The position numbers and the translations under genes are program-made. Below the pieces are notes generated by a model. The model was not told where the DNA came from, did no database searches, and worked only from the letters and a program-made list of their open reading frames with translations. A stretch of 64,000 nt of DNA, taken from Alkalibacterium putridalgicola (lineage in GTDB: Bacteria > Bacillota > Bacilli > Lactobacillales > Carnobacteriaceae_A). The stretch is from positions 51,154 through 115,153 of the forward strand of contig NZ_FOBL01000003.1 in NCBI RefSeq assembly GCF_900109825.1, given 5' to 3'. This document shows positions 21,813 through 30,405 of this stretch, piece by piece. Positions within the stretch are counted from its first letter, which is position 1. Every line of letters begins with the position of its first letter.

Positions 21813-22763
21813 TCAGTACCCGGCTTCATAATCCACGACATTTTTCGAAGGGGCATCGCCTTCAACAAACGTTTTCAGGTTCTCCATGAATATCGGGAAC
21901 ACACTGGCAGCATAATCTTCCAGTCCACCGGCGATATGTGGTGTCAGCAGAACATCCTCCCGTTTGTAAATAGGGTGATTTTCCGGCAGCGGTTCTTCAT
22001 GAATGACATCCAACGCCGCATACTGGATCCACTTTTCATCCAGAGCTTTCAGCAAGTCTTTCGTGACTACAGTCTGACCGCGCCCGACGTTTACAAAAAT
22101 GGCAGAACTTTTCATGGCTCTGAATTTCCCTAAATCAAACAGATCCTCCGTCTCTTCCGTGAGCGGCAGGATATTGATCACAAAATCAGCTTCCGGCAAG
22201 ACATCATCCAGCTTATCCTGCGTCACCAGTTCATCCATAAAGTCGACTGGATTCCCACTTCTGTTCACACCGATCGTTTTCATCCCGAAAGCCTGGGCTA
22301 CTTTACCTGTCTGGGTACCGATGGCTCCAGAACCCACGATAAGCATGGTTTTCCCACTCAGTTCAAGCAGATTTGAGGCCGGATCCCATTTTCTCTGACG
22401 CTGTTTGATCAGTGAATGACCGATTTTTCGCGTATGGTTTAAAATCATACCAAAAATCGATTCTGTGATGCCTTTGCCATGGATCCCGCTGGCATTAGTC
22501 AAGGTAATACCCAGTTCGCTCAGCCTTTTCAGATCAACATAGTCGACACCGGCAGACATCAGCTGAACCCATTTGAGTTCGTTTTCCGGATCCTTCAACA
22601 GCTGAACCGTTTCATCTTTATCCCAGCCGTATATCGCTTTGACTTCAGAAATATCATCAGTCTCGCTCAACGCTTCAATGATTTCATACGAAGGGGCTGC
22701 CTTTTTGACTTGACTGAGCTGTTCATCGCTCAGCTTGATATAACTTAGTAACTTGTCAGACAC
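21813..22763 (-). CDS. D-isomer-specific 2-hydroxyacid dehydrogenase family protein
   Basis: A 316-residue NAD(P)-dependent oxidoreductase of the D-2-hydroxyacid dehydrogenase family. The Rossmann motif is VGSGAIGTQTG (about 144-154). The catalytic Arg228 (NVGRGQTV), Glu257 (HEEPLP) and His276 (TPHIAGG) are all present. The N-terminal domain is divergent, as in the phosphoglycerate-dehydrogenase-like or glyoxylate-reductase-like subgroup, so the substrate cannot be named. The start is GTG with a GGAGAG site 7 bases upstream. It follows the lipoprotein gene by about 40 bases on the same strand. Confidence 0.9.
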   Translation of the reverse strand: MSDKLLSYIKLSDEQLSQVKKAAPSYEIIEALSETDDISEVKAIYGWDKDETVQLLKDPENELKWVQLMSAGVDYVDLKRLSELGITLTNASGIHGKGITESIFGMILNHTRKIGHSLIKQRQRKWDPASNLLELSGKTMLIVGSGAIGTQTGKVAQAFGMKTIGVNRSGNPVDFMDELVTQDKLDDVLPEADFVINILPLTEETEDLFDLGKFRAMKSSAIFVNVGRGQTVVTKDLLKALDEKWIQYAALDVIHEEPLPENHPIYKREDVLLTPHIAGGLEDYAASVFPIFMENLKTFVEGDAPSKNVVDYEAGY

Positions 22764-22805
22764 TCACGATCTCTCCTTTGTATTTGTTTTTATCTTATAT
22801 TCAGA

Positions 22806-23636
22806 CTATTCTTCAATGGTATTATAATCACCAGTGATAACGTCCAGTTTCTGCATCTCATCTGTCGAAACATTATATCGGTACATGCCGATCAGATTGG
22901 AAAACGTGACACCGTCCTGTTCGACTGATTCACGGGCCTCCACCTGGACCCAGTTATCTTCAGTATAATTGACAAAGTAGAAGTAGTTTTCTTCGTCGAT
23001 CTCCGCGCGCTCAATGACTTGTTCAAAGGCATAGTTTTCAGCCTCTGCCCGAGTCATGTTGCTTTCTGGCATAGACTCTTCCCCAGCTGTTTCTCCTTGG
23101 GCAGGTTCATTTTTTTCTGCATCCCGTTCAGTCAGCCAGGCTTCAATTTCTTCGTCAGTGGCTTCAGACAGGTCCTTGCCGGTCGCGGCTTTATATTCTT
23201 CGCTCAATAGTGCAGACTGACGCTCTTCTTTAAAGGCAGAGTCCGCTTGTGACTCAGCCGTTTCACTGGCCTCTTCCGCCTGCTGCTGACTGATTTCTTC
23301 TTTCAGATCTTCAGCTTCAGCTTCGAGCAGTTCTTTATCTGATAAGTCCTTCTGAAGCAGTCTTGAAAGTGTTCCTGACGCCGCATCCAGATTACCACCG
23401 TAGTACTCCTCTTTGGCCTGTTCCAGTAAAGCATAATCCGGATCCGATGGTTCTCCTTCAGTCGGAATAGCTTCATCGTCATTGATTCCGCTTGTTGCGC
23501 TGTCAGTGGTCGAACCATTTTCATCAGAGGTTTCTTCAGTCGGTGTTTCCGTTCCTGTATCCTCCGTGGTATCCTGGCAGGCTGCCAAACCAAGGCTCAA
23601 AGCAATCATGGGCAAAATCAGTCGTTTGTTTTTCAT
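22806..23636 (-). CDS. lipoprotein of unknown function
   Basis: A 276-residue secreted lipoprotein. The signal peptide MKNKRLILPMIALSLGLAAC ends with the lipobox LAAC; a long acidic Thr/Glu-rich linker follows (to about residue 60), then a helical Glu/Gln-rich region (about 65-180) and a C-terminal beta-rich domain from about 195 (ENYFYFVNYTEDNWVQVE). The ATG is chosen two codons inside the longest frame because GGGAGG sits 8 bases from it and only 2 from the upstream ATG. It follows rsmI by 20 bases. The helical part is reminiscent of SPOR-less cell-wall lipoproteins in this order; function unknown. Confidence 0.82.
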   Translation of the reverse strand: MKNKRLILPMIALSLGLAACQDTTEDTGTETPTEETSDENGSTTDSATSGINDDEAIPTEGEPSDPDYALLEQAKEEYYGGNLDAASGTLSRLLQKDLSDKELLEAEAEDLKEEISQQQAEEASETAESQADSAFKEERQSALLSEEYKAATGKDLSEATDEEIEAWLTERDAEKNEPAQGETAGEESMPESNMTRAEAENYAFEQVIERAEIDEENYFYFVNYTEDNWVQVEARESVEQDGVTFSNLIGMYRYNVSTDEMQKLDVITGDYNTIEE

Positions 23637-23656
23637 TGTCATTTCCTCCCTGTCAT

Positions 23657-24538
23657 TTAATTTTCCAGTTCGTGATAAGCGGCATAAACCTCACGTTTGG
23701 GCATATCCCTAAGTAGTGCTACTTCCTTGATTGCTTTTTTACTGGGCAGTGACTCATTTTCCATGACAAATGCCACATGCTCTTTCAACGTCCAGTTTTC
23801 CCACACTTTAACTTCTTCCGTTTCCGCATGTTCATTCCCTTCGACGATGATGACAAATTCACCACGGATGTTTTCCTCACTTAACCATTCGTAGACCTCA
23901 TCCATCGTGCCGCGGATAAATTCTTCAAAGCGTTTCGTGACCTCCCGTGCCAGAACAAGTTTCCTTTCAACACCAAAGACACCAGCCATGGCGTCAACAA
24001 CTTGCTTGATGCGATGAGGCGATTCATAAAAGACGAGGGTCTCTTTTCGTTTATTCAGTTCTTCCAGTTCAGCTGTCAGGTCTTTCTTCTTTCTAGGTAA
24101 AAAGCCTAGAAAGTAGAATGGCTGAGGGGATAAACCTGAAGCGATCAGTGCTGTCAGTGCGGCATTAGGTCCCGGCAAGGGGACAACAGAGATGCCTGCG
24201 TCCACGGCGGCTTTCACCAAATCTACTCCGGGGTCACTGATGGACGGCATGCCTGCATCACTCACCTGAGCAATCGACTGCCCGTCTAGGAGTTTTTCAA
24301 TCAGCTGCGGTGTACGCTCTTTTGAATTGTGTTCATGAAAACTCGTCTGTGTAGTTTCTACCTCAAAGTGATTCAGGAGCTTCTGCGTGTTCCGCGTATC
24401 TTCTGAGGCGATCAGGTCGACCTCATTTAAAATATTGACGGCCCGAAACGTCATGTCCTCCAGATTGCCTATGGGAGTCGGCACTAAGTAGAGTGTTCCT
24501 TTATCCTGTTGTTCAAAACTTTTCTGCGTCTCGATCAT
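23657..24538 (-). CDS. rsmI: 16S rRNA (cytidine-1402 2'-O)-methyltransferase
   Basis: Methylates the ribose of C1402 in the ribosomal P site using SAM. The 293-residue tetrapyrrole-methylase-like fold shows LYLVPTPIGNLEDMTFRA (about 16-33), IASEDTRNTQKLL, VSDAGMPSISDPG and PLPGPNAALTALIASGL, all diagnostic of RsmI/YraL. It overlaps yazA by 26 bases in the trmN6-yazA-rsmI block, the same order as yabB-yazA-yabC in Bacillus subtilis. Confidence 0.96.
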   Translation of the reverse strand: MIETQKSFEQQDKGTLYLVPTPIGNLEDMTFRAVNILNEVDLIASEDTRNTQKLLNHFEVETTQTSFHEHNSKERTPQLIEKLLDGQSIAQVSDAGMPSISDPGVDLVKAAVDAGISVVPLPGPNAALTALIASGLSPQPFYFLGFLPRKKKDLTAELEELNKRKETLVFYESPHRIKQVVDAMAGVFGVERKLVLAREVTKRFEEFIRGTMDEVYEWLSEENIRGEFVIIVEGNEHAETEEVKVWENWTLKEHVAFVMENESLPSKKAIKEVALLRDMPKREVYAAYHELEN

Positions 24539-24860
24539 GTTTACCTGTCACCTCTCTCACGACACACACCGTCTGATTTTTCAAAGGCATCTTCACACCT
24601 TGTTCTTTCAGATATCTGTTTTTCTGGGTGCGTGCCTGTTTTTTGAATGCCGCTTCTGCTTTGGTTGCTTCACTGCGTGTCTCATACGCTTCTGCGTAAA
24701 TCATCTTTAGCGGTCGACGTCTTTTAGGCCGGGTATACTTGGCCCCAACCCCGTCGTTGTGTTCTTTCAGTCTTCGGGAAAGGTCTGTCGTGTACCCGCC
24801 GTAAAGTGTCCCGTCCTTACAATGTAAAACGTAAAAGTAACTTGTCTTTGCTTCACTCAT
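24513..24860 (-). CDS. yazA: GIY-YIG domain protein YazA (UPF0213)
   Basis: A 115-residue single-domain GIY-YIG protein: YFYVLHCKDGTLYGGYTTDL carries the YVL...YGG variant of the motif, followed by RRLKEHNDG and the Lys/Arg-rich region with Tyr and Glu (YAEAYETRSEATKAEAAFK). The family may have nuclease activity but no cellular role is established. It overlaps trmN6 by 8 bases and rsmI by 26 bases, so the three genes are translationally coupled. Confidence 0.93.
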   Translation of the reverse strand: MSEAKTSYFYVLHCKDGTLYGGYTTDLSRRLKEHNDGVGAKYTRPKRRRPLKMIYAEAYETRSEATKAEAAFKKQARTQKNRYLKEQGVKMPLKNQTVCVVREVTGKHDRDAEKF

Positions 24861-25605
24861 TGCCGTAGATCATCCTTCTCACTTCCGGGTAATAATTCCC
24901 GTTCTCGTCGAATACATACAGCGGCGGCAAGATTTTCAGTCCTGATTCTTTACCCTGTTTGATGCCTTCGATCAGCAGCATATTCGCTTCCCTATCCGGT
25001 TTCGGATAGACGAAGCGTATGCGTTTTGGTGCCAGTCGGGCTGCCCGCATCTCATCCATGATTTCTAAGAACCGTTCTGGCCTGTGCACGAAATAGGCTT
25101 TGCCTTTCGTTTTCAGAAGGCCCGCAGAAACGGTCATCAGTTCTTTCAACGTCAGATGCAGTTCATGTCTTGCGATGGCCAGATGGGCGTTAGGGTTTTG
25201 TCGACTCTCTTCTGTCACCGTGAAATAAGGCGGGTTACAGGTCAGGACATCCACTGAATCTTTTTTGATGTGTTCGGTCGCATGATTCACGTCTGAGTGA
25301 ATCATTTCCACTTGATCTTCTAAGTCGTTGAGCTTGATACTTCGCTCCGCCATATCGACCAGACGCTCCTGCAGCTCCATGGCCACGACTTTGCTATTCG
25401 TCTTCTGGCTCAGCATTAGAGCCACTGCCCCATTGCCTGAACATAAATCGACAACTCTGGCCCGATCATGCTTCGGTACTTTAGCAAAATCACCCAGTAA
25501 TACAGCATCCAGTGAGAATGAAAACACTGAGGGGCTCTGAATGATTTCCAGATCATACTGCATCAGCTGATCGATGCGTTCGTCTTCCTTTAATTGAATC
25601 TCCAT
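24853..25605 (-). CDS. yabB: tRNA1(Val) (adenine-37-N6)-methyltransferase-like protein
   Basis: A 250-residue class I SAM-dependent N6-adenine methylase of the TrmN6/YabB family. The SAM loop is VVDLCSGNGAVALMLSQ (about 47-63), the acidic ribose-binding residue follows in VAMELQERLV, and the catalytic NPPY tetrad appears in LTCNPPYF. The C-terminal part RRMIYGNE is typical of the family. It is the first gene of the yabB-yazA-rsmI unit. In Bacillus subtilis it follows yabA directly; here about 7.8 kb of ribonucleotide reductase genes lie between them. Confidence 0.9.
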   Translation of the reverse strand: MEIQLKEDERIDQLMQYDLEIIQSPSVFSFSLDAVLLGDFAKVPKHDRARVVDLCSGNGAVALMLSQKTNSKVVAMELQERLVDMAERSIKLNDLEDQVEMIHSDVNHATEHIKKDSVDVLTCNPPYFTVTEESRQNPNAHLAIARHELHLTLKELMTVSAGLLKTKGKAYFVHRPERFLEIMDEMRAARLAPKRIRFVYPKPDREANMLLIEGIKQGKESGLKILPPLYVFDENGNYYPEVRRMIYGNE

Positions 25606-25705
25606 TATAATACCTTGCTTCCTTTATGATCGTTTCATTAAGTATACCAAAAATCCTTGTCAGTTTTATCGTGATATGTAAATTAAAAAGACGGTAGAAT
25701 TGACA

Positions 25706-25898
25706 AAAGCCACTCACAAGTGAGCGGCTTTCTATAATTAAAAATAAATACTTCTAAAGTGAATCTTCATTATTCCCATTCATATGAATATGACTAAGTT
25801 TCTCATTTAAACGACACGATCCCTACCTCTATCGTGTTCTTACAACTCCATAGTTGCGCCAGTGTGAATAAATTTCTTTAAAACGTGTTTATATTATA
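25706..25898 (-). other. possible leader transcript or small RNA upstream of yabB
   Basis: Minus strand: a TATAAT box at 25898-25893 with a poor -35, then hairpins CAACT/AGTTG (25856-25843) and ACACGAT/ATCGTGT (25837-25814), and finally a terminator-like stem AAAGCC(G)CTCA/TGAG(T)GGCTTTT at 25732-25703. No coding frame with a plausible start is seen. It could be an attenuated leader of yabB or an independent RNA of about 180 bases; I do not recognise a known riboswitch class. Confidence 0.35.
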
Positions 25899-26038
25899 CT
25901 TCATATTTACTTTCAACGTAATTATAAGTATACCATTTTCTGGGAGATAAGCAAATGGGACGCTCCAGTCTGAATCCGAGCGGAACGAAGTCGTTTTGCT
26001 ATACTATACAATATTTACATAATATTGCCCGATGGTGC

Positions 26039-26365
26039 TTGCTGAATCTGGGCCTGTTCGGTCGTTACACTAACATTCTTCTCCCTAACTACCGAACTTG
26101 GCATTATTCGGCAGTTTGAATGAACCTTTTTATACCTAACTGTCGAACGTGCTACTTGTTCGGTAAGTACATTGGATTATCTTCATGCTACCTGTCGAAC
26201 TTGGCTCTCTTCGGTAAGTACGCCCAACTCCTTTTATCCTAGTTACCGAATAGAGACTCTCTTCGACAATTAGGTGAGATTTCTCTGAGCGTACTTGTCG
26301 AACTTGGCTATATTCGACAAGTACGTGTAACCTATCTATCCCTAATTACCGAACCAACGGTCAGC
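26039..26365. repeat. tandem hairpin array B (6-7 units, 51-52 bp period)
   Basis: The anchor CGAA recurs at 26093, 26144, 26196, 26247, 26299 and 26350, with a degenerate first unit near 26043. Typical unit: CTAACT(GT or AC)CGAA, about 11 loop bases containing CTTGGCT, then TTCG(AC or GT)AAGTACG, then a variable linker of about 17 bases. Unit five from the anchor list (26289-26326) has a perfect 13-bp stem, CGTACTTGTCGAA with TTCGACAAGTACG. In others the stem is imperfect, with GT/AC exchanges in the arms. It occupies most of the gap between yabB and nrdG; no coding sequence was seen between 25606 and 26429. Confidence 0.82.
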
Positions 26366-26429
26366 AGACTGTTTTAAGGAACTTATCGGTTCTGCTAGTC
26401 GACTTTCCCTTTACAAGACAGTCATCACT

Positions 26430-26482
26430 AAAAAAAAAGACTTCAAGAAGGCGACTGAATTGAAGTCTACCTTCTTGAAGTC
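26430..26482 (-). terminator. terminator of nrdG
   Basis: GACTTCAAGAAGG and CCTTCTTGAAGTC form a perfect 13-bp stem; on the minus strand nine T follow. An internal repeat of TTGAAGTC lies in the loop. Confidence 0.93.
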
Positions 26483-26487
26483 TCTGT

Positions 26488-27048
26488 TCATTTATACTCC
26501 CCGTTTTTCCAGAGGATGACTTCCCCGGAGGCTAAAGACTGTTTCACATCAATGATCCGCTGGTTGGCACTCCCTCTAAAAGCCAGGTTTAGATCCATCT
26601 TGTCCTGCTCGAACCGTCCGTCAACAAGAACATCGATGACAGAAAGCAAGGCTTTCTTGTCGTCCGTACCCGCCATCAGCTCTTTCCAGGTATAGCCTGT
26701 CCAGGACCAGATGTCTTTGGTATCGTCAAAAGTCTCTCTGATTTTCTCACATAAAGGAACCGTCACGCCGGTATTCAGAAACGGTTCGCCGCCCAGCAGC
26801 GTCAGCCCCTGACAGTAGTCGGCTTTCAAGTCTTCTAAAATCTGTTCTTCCAGAGCTTTAGAATATGGCCTTCCATAAGAAAAGTTTTGAGCGGCTTTAT
26901 TGTAACAGCCTTTGCAGGCAAAGGGGCAGCCACTGACATATAAACTGCACCTGACCCCTTCGCCGTCCACAAAATTATAGGGTTTATAATCCGCAACATA
27001 GTTTTTACTGAAACGGTCTGACGTCCACGTGATCGGATCAGCTGGCAT
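26488..27048 (-). CDS. nrdG: anaerobic ribonucleotide reductase activating protein
   Basis: Radical SAM enzyme that generates the glycyl radical on NrdD. The 186 residues carry the cluster motif CPFACKGC (Cys41, Cys45, Cys48), preceded by GVRCSLYVSG and followed by the SAM-binding TLLGGEPFLN. It overlaps the nrdD end by 11 bases, so the pair is cotranslated. Terminated by the strong stem at 26430. Needed for DNA precursor synthesis without oxygen. Confidence 0.97.
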   Translation of the reverse strand: MPADPITWTSDRFSKNYVADYKPYNFVDGEGVRCSLYVSGCPFACKGCYNKAAQNFSYGRPYSKALEEQILEDLKADYCQGLTLLGGEPFLNTGVTVPLCEKIRETFDDTKDIWSWTGYTWKELMAGTDDKKALLSVIDVLVDGRFEQDKMDLNLAFRGSANQRIIDVKQSLASGEVILWKNGEYK

Positions 27049-29233
27049 CTAAACCAGATCCCTTCATATGTTTCGTACGAGATGAGATCTCTTTATGACG
27101 TCCGTCGACCATCGGCCGTTTCTGAGGATTGCCCAGATACCCGCAGGTCCTCTTGACCACATCACAAGTTTCAGCATTGGTATTGCCGCATTGTGGACAT
27201 TTGAAGCCATTTTCTGTCGGTCTGAATTCTCCTTCAAAACCACATTCGTAGCAGTGATCGATCGGAGTGTTCGTACCAAGATAACCAATGCGATCATAAG
27301 CGTAATCCCAGACAGCTTCCAGAGCTTTGGGATTCGTCTGCAGTTTAGGGTATTCACAGTAGTGGATGAAGCCGCCCCCCGTATACTGAGCATAGTCTTT
27401 CTCGAAGTCGATCTTTTCAAAAGGCGTCGGGTTTTTCCGTACATCATAATGGAAGCTGTTCGTGTAGTATCCTTTGTCTGTTATATCGGAGACATCACCG
27501 AATTTTTCAAGATCCAGCTGGCAGAAACGGTCTGTCAGACTTTCGCTTGGTGTTGAGTAGACACTGACATGCAGACCGCTTTCCTGACCCCATTCATCTG
27601 CGTGGTTCTTCAATGTTTTCATGATGTCCAGCGTAAATACTTTCGCTTCTTCATTATCTTCCCACTCATGACCATAAAAAACAGTAGCTGCTTCATAGAG
27701 CCCGATATATCCCAATGAGACCGTCGCGCGTTTATTCAAAAACAGCTCTGACACCTCATCTTCTTTGGTCAGCCGCTCCCCGAATGCCCCGTGCATGTAT
27801 AAAATAGGGGCGTTTGCGGGTTCAGCTTCCATCACGCGGTTCGCCTTGAACAACAAGGCATCTTTCAAGACGGAAAGACGTTCTGTCAGCAAGGCATTGA
27901 ACCGGTCGATGTCACCCTTAGATTCCATCGCTATACGCGGGATATTTAATGTTACGACCCCAAGATTCATGCGTCCCACAGAGACATCTTCGCCTTGCTC
28001 ATTCTTCCATCCCTGCAGGAAGGAACGGCAGCCCATCGGCGTCTTGAAACTGCCTGTGATCTCCACTATCTTATCGTAGCTCAGGATATCGGGATACATT
28101 CGTTTAGTGGAACATTCCAGCGCCAGCTGCTTGATATCATAGTTTGGATCGTCCGCATTCAGATTCAGGTCTTTTTTTAAAGTGAAAATCAGTTTAGGGA
28201 AAATGGCTGTCCGTTTTTCTTTACCCAGTCCCTTGATACGAACCGTCAGTATCGCTTTTTGGATTTCTCGTTCGATCCAGCTTTTACCCAGTCCGAAGCC
28301 TAAACTGGTGAACGGTGTCTGTCCCTGACTGGTATAAAGCGTATTGATTTCATATTCCAGACTCTGCATGGCATCATAGATATCTTTTTTCGTCTTTTCA
28401 ACAGCGAAAGCTTGCTGCTTATCCTGACCTTCGATCCACTCCCTGGCTGTGTTTAAATGTTTTTCAAAGTTCAATTCGGCATAAGGAGCCAGCACTTCAT
28501 CCACCCGGTCGAAGCTGCATCCACCGTACTGACTTGAAGCCACATTCGCGATGATTTGAGCAGTTTGAGCGGTAGCCGTCTGGATGGACCGCGGTGAATC
28601 GACTTCCGCATTACCGATTTGAAAGCCGTTCTCAAACATATTTTCAAAGTCGATCAGACAGCAGTTGCTCATGGGAGAATAAGGGGTATAATCCAGATCA
28701 TGGTAATGGATATCCCCTTTTTCATGGGCATTTGCGACATGCGAAGGCAGCAGTTTCAGTCCAAGGGCTTTGCCGACGATCCCTGCCGTCAGATCACGCT
28801 GTGTGTTAAAGACTTTACTGTCCTTATTGGCATTTTCATTGACAATGGCTTTGTCCTGTTTCAGTAAACTGTCGATCATGGCATTTACATCACGCCTGTT
28901 CTCACGCTTTTTTTCTTTGTCTTCTCTTCGTTGAATATACCCTTCGACAAGGTCCAGAAAACCGTGCTGCTTGAGAACATCCAGCACGACAAAATCGATT
29001 GCTTTCGTATCGATATCCGCTTCATCATTGCTGAGAATGATCTTTTCGACTTCCAAAGAGATCCCTTTCAAGTCACTAAACGAAAAATCCAGATCCAGCT
29101 GCTGCACAGCCTGAAACAAGGCTTCTGTGATTTTCCTGCGATCATACGTCTGTACTCTGCCATCTCGTTTTTTTACGACTGATATATTATATTCTTTTGT
29201 TGTTCCTTCCTTTGCCATATCTACGTTCTGCAT
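27038..29233 (-). CDS. nrdD: anaerobic (class III) ribonucleoside-triphosphate reductase
   Basis: Reduces ribonucleoside triphosphates to deoxy forms anaerobically. The 731 residues begin with an ATP-cone domain (VVKKRDGRVQTYDRRKITEA, about 19-110), then the ten-stranded barrel. The C-terminal zinc site uses Cys661, Cys664, Cys679 and Cys682, and the glycyl radical is Gly698 in RTCGYLG. A GGAGG site lies 8 bases before the ATG, supporting the longest start. It follows nrdF by 135 bases that contain a cruciform and a T-rich stretch, so it may have its own promoter. Confidence 0.97.
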   Translation of the reverse strand: MQNVDMAKEGTTKEYNISVVKKRDGRVQTYDRRKITEALFQAVQQLDLDFSFSDLKGISLEVEKIILSNDEADIDTKAIDFVVLDVLKQHGFLDLVEGYIQRREDKEKKRENRRDVNAMIDSLLKQDKAIVNENANKDSKVFNTQRDLTAGIVGKALGLKLLPSHVANAHEKGDIHYHDLDYTPYSPMSNCCLIDFENMFENGFQIGNAEVDSPRSIQTATAQTAQIIANVASSQYGGCSFDRVDEVLAPYAELNFEKHLNTAREWIEGQDKQQAFAVEKTKKDIYDAMQSLEYEINTLYTSQGQTPFTSLGFGLGKSWIEREIQKAILTVRIKGLGKEKRTAIFPKLIFTLKKDLNLNADDPNYDIKQLALECSTKRMYPDILSYDKIVEITGSFKTPMGCRSFLQGWKNEQGEDVSVGRMNLGVVTLNIPRIAMESKGDIDRFNALLTERLSVLKDALLFKANRVMEAEPANAPILYMHGAFGERLTKEDEVSELFLNKRATVSLGYIGLYEAATVFYGHEWEDNEEAKVFTLDIMKTLKNHADEWGQESGLHVSVYSTPSESLTDRFCQLDLEKFGDVSDITDKGYYTNSFHYDVRKNPTPFEKIDFEKDYAQYTGGGFIHYCEYPKLQTNPKALEAVWDYAYDRIGYLGTNTPIDHCYECGFEGEFRPTENGFKCPQCGNTNAETCDVVKRTCGYLGNPQKRPMVDGRHKEISSRTKHMKGSGLDAS

Positions 29234-29302
29234 GTGGCTTTCCTCCTCTGATTTACACTCGCTTATTCAATCATTCACAAATATATCTAAAAAAATAAAT
29301 GT

Positions 29303-29356
29303 ACGTTTACAAATCAGTTTCAAGCGTTTCCCCTTTAGAGAAACGCCTGTAAACGT
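29303..29356 (-). terminator. nested hairpin between nrdF and nrdD
   Basis: An outer stem ACGTTTAC/GTAAACGT (29303-29310 with 29349-29356) encloses an inner stem GCGTTTC/GAAACGC (29324-29346). On the minus strand a T-rich run follows near 29297-29290. It probably terminates or attenuates nrdHIEF transcription. An AT-rich ACAAATATATCT stretch beside it (29278-29289) weakly resembles half of an NrdR box. Confidence 0.5.
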
Positions 29357-29368
29357 CATTGATGCTGC

Positions 29369-30334
29369 TTAACTCATCCACTTCTCGTAGTCGCTGTCGT
29401 CCATCGATTCGACCATCCCCACTAAATAACCATTCCCGACTTGGGAGAAGAAATCGTGGTTGCTGGTCCCTGTCGAAATCCCATTCATGATGATCGGGTC
29501 GACATCTTGTGCCGTATCAGGGAACAAGGGATCAAAGCCGAGGTTCTGCAGCGCTTTGTTGGCATTGTATCTTAAAAAGATACCGACACTGTCCGTCCAG
29601 CCGATGTCATCATACAAATGACTCGTGTACTCTATTTCATTTTCGTAGAGTCGGAACAGTAAGTCATAGGCCCAGTTCTTCAGCTCCTCTTGCTCTGTTT
29701 CATCCAGCTGATTATAACCCACTTGAAACTTATATCCGATATACGTGCCATGGACTGATTCATCCCGCAGGATCAGCTTGATGATCTCCGCGACATTCGT
29801 CAGCTTGCTGTTTCCGAGATAATAAAGCGGGGCATAGAAACCTGAATAAAACAGGAACGACTCAAGCAGGACACTTGCTACTTTCTTCTGCAGATCGGTC
29901 CCGTCCTGGTAGATCCCATTGATGATCTGCGCTTTTTTCTGAAGCATCGGATTGGAATGCGTCCACTCAAAAATCTCGTCGATTTCAGCTTTTGTATTCA
30001 ACGTACTGAAAATGGCACTGTAGCTTTTGGCATGCATGGATTCCATGAATTCGATATTGTTATAGACGGCTTCTTCATGCTGAGTCCGGCTGCTTTTCTT
30101 GAGTGCCTCGATCCCGTCCTGTGACTGCAGTGTATCCAGGAGCGTCAATCCCCCAAACACTTTGGCGATCATTTCCCGTTCGTTTAACGGCAACGTGTTC
30201 CAGTCACTCAAGTCATTGGAAAGCGGGATCCGGGTATCCGTCCAGAACTGTTCCACCAGCTTTTCCCAGGTCAGTTTATCGATCATATCATCGATCCGAT
30301 TCCAGTTGATGGCTTTATATGCTTCTGCTGTCAT
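29369..30334 (-). CDS. nrdF: class Ib ribonucleotide reductase beta subunit
   Basis: Small subunit that carries the dinuclear metal (Mn or Fe) and tyrosyl radical. In 321 residues the first metal ligands are Asp67 (LLDTLQ), Glu98 and His101 (EFMESMHAKSYS) with the radical tyrosine at Tyr105; later ligands lie in FLFYSGFY and LILRDESVHGTYIG. The absence of the N-terminal extension and the NrdI/NrdH neighbours define class Ib. A GGAGAA site precedes the ATG. It is 71 bases after nrdE. Confidence 0.97.
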   Translation of the reverse strand: MTAEAYKAINWNRIDDMIDKLTWEKLVEQFWTDTRIPLSNDLSDWNTLPLNEREMIAKVFGGLTLLDTLQSQDGIEALKKSSRTQHEEAVYNNIEFMESMHAKSYSAIFSTLNTKAEIDEIFEWTHSNPMLQKKAQIINGIYQDGTDLQKKVASVLLESFLFYSGFYAPLYYLGNSKLTNVAEIIKLILRDESVHGTYIGYKFQVGYNQLDETEQEELKNWAYDLLFRLYENEIEYTSHLYDDIGWTDSVGIFLRYNANKALQNLGFDPLFPDTAQDVDPIIMNGISTGTSNHDFFSQVGNGYLVGMVESMDDSDYEKWMS

Positions 30335-30405
30335 ATTTGATTCTCCTTTATTCAGGAAAAGACCTGATTCGGCCTCTTCTCTTTTCCTACCAGATATTTC
30401 TCCTG

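Noticed and set aside
18719..26365. Arrays A and B as CRISPR arrays
   Set aside because: The whole unit is degenerate, the linkers are short (about 17 bases) and there is no invariant repeat separating unique spacers. No cas gene is in the window.
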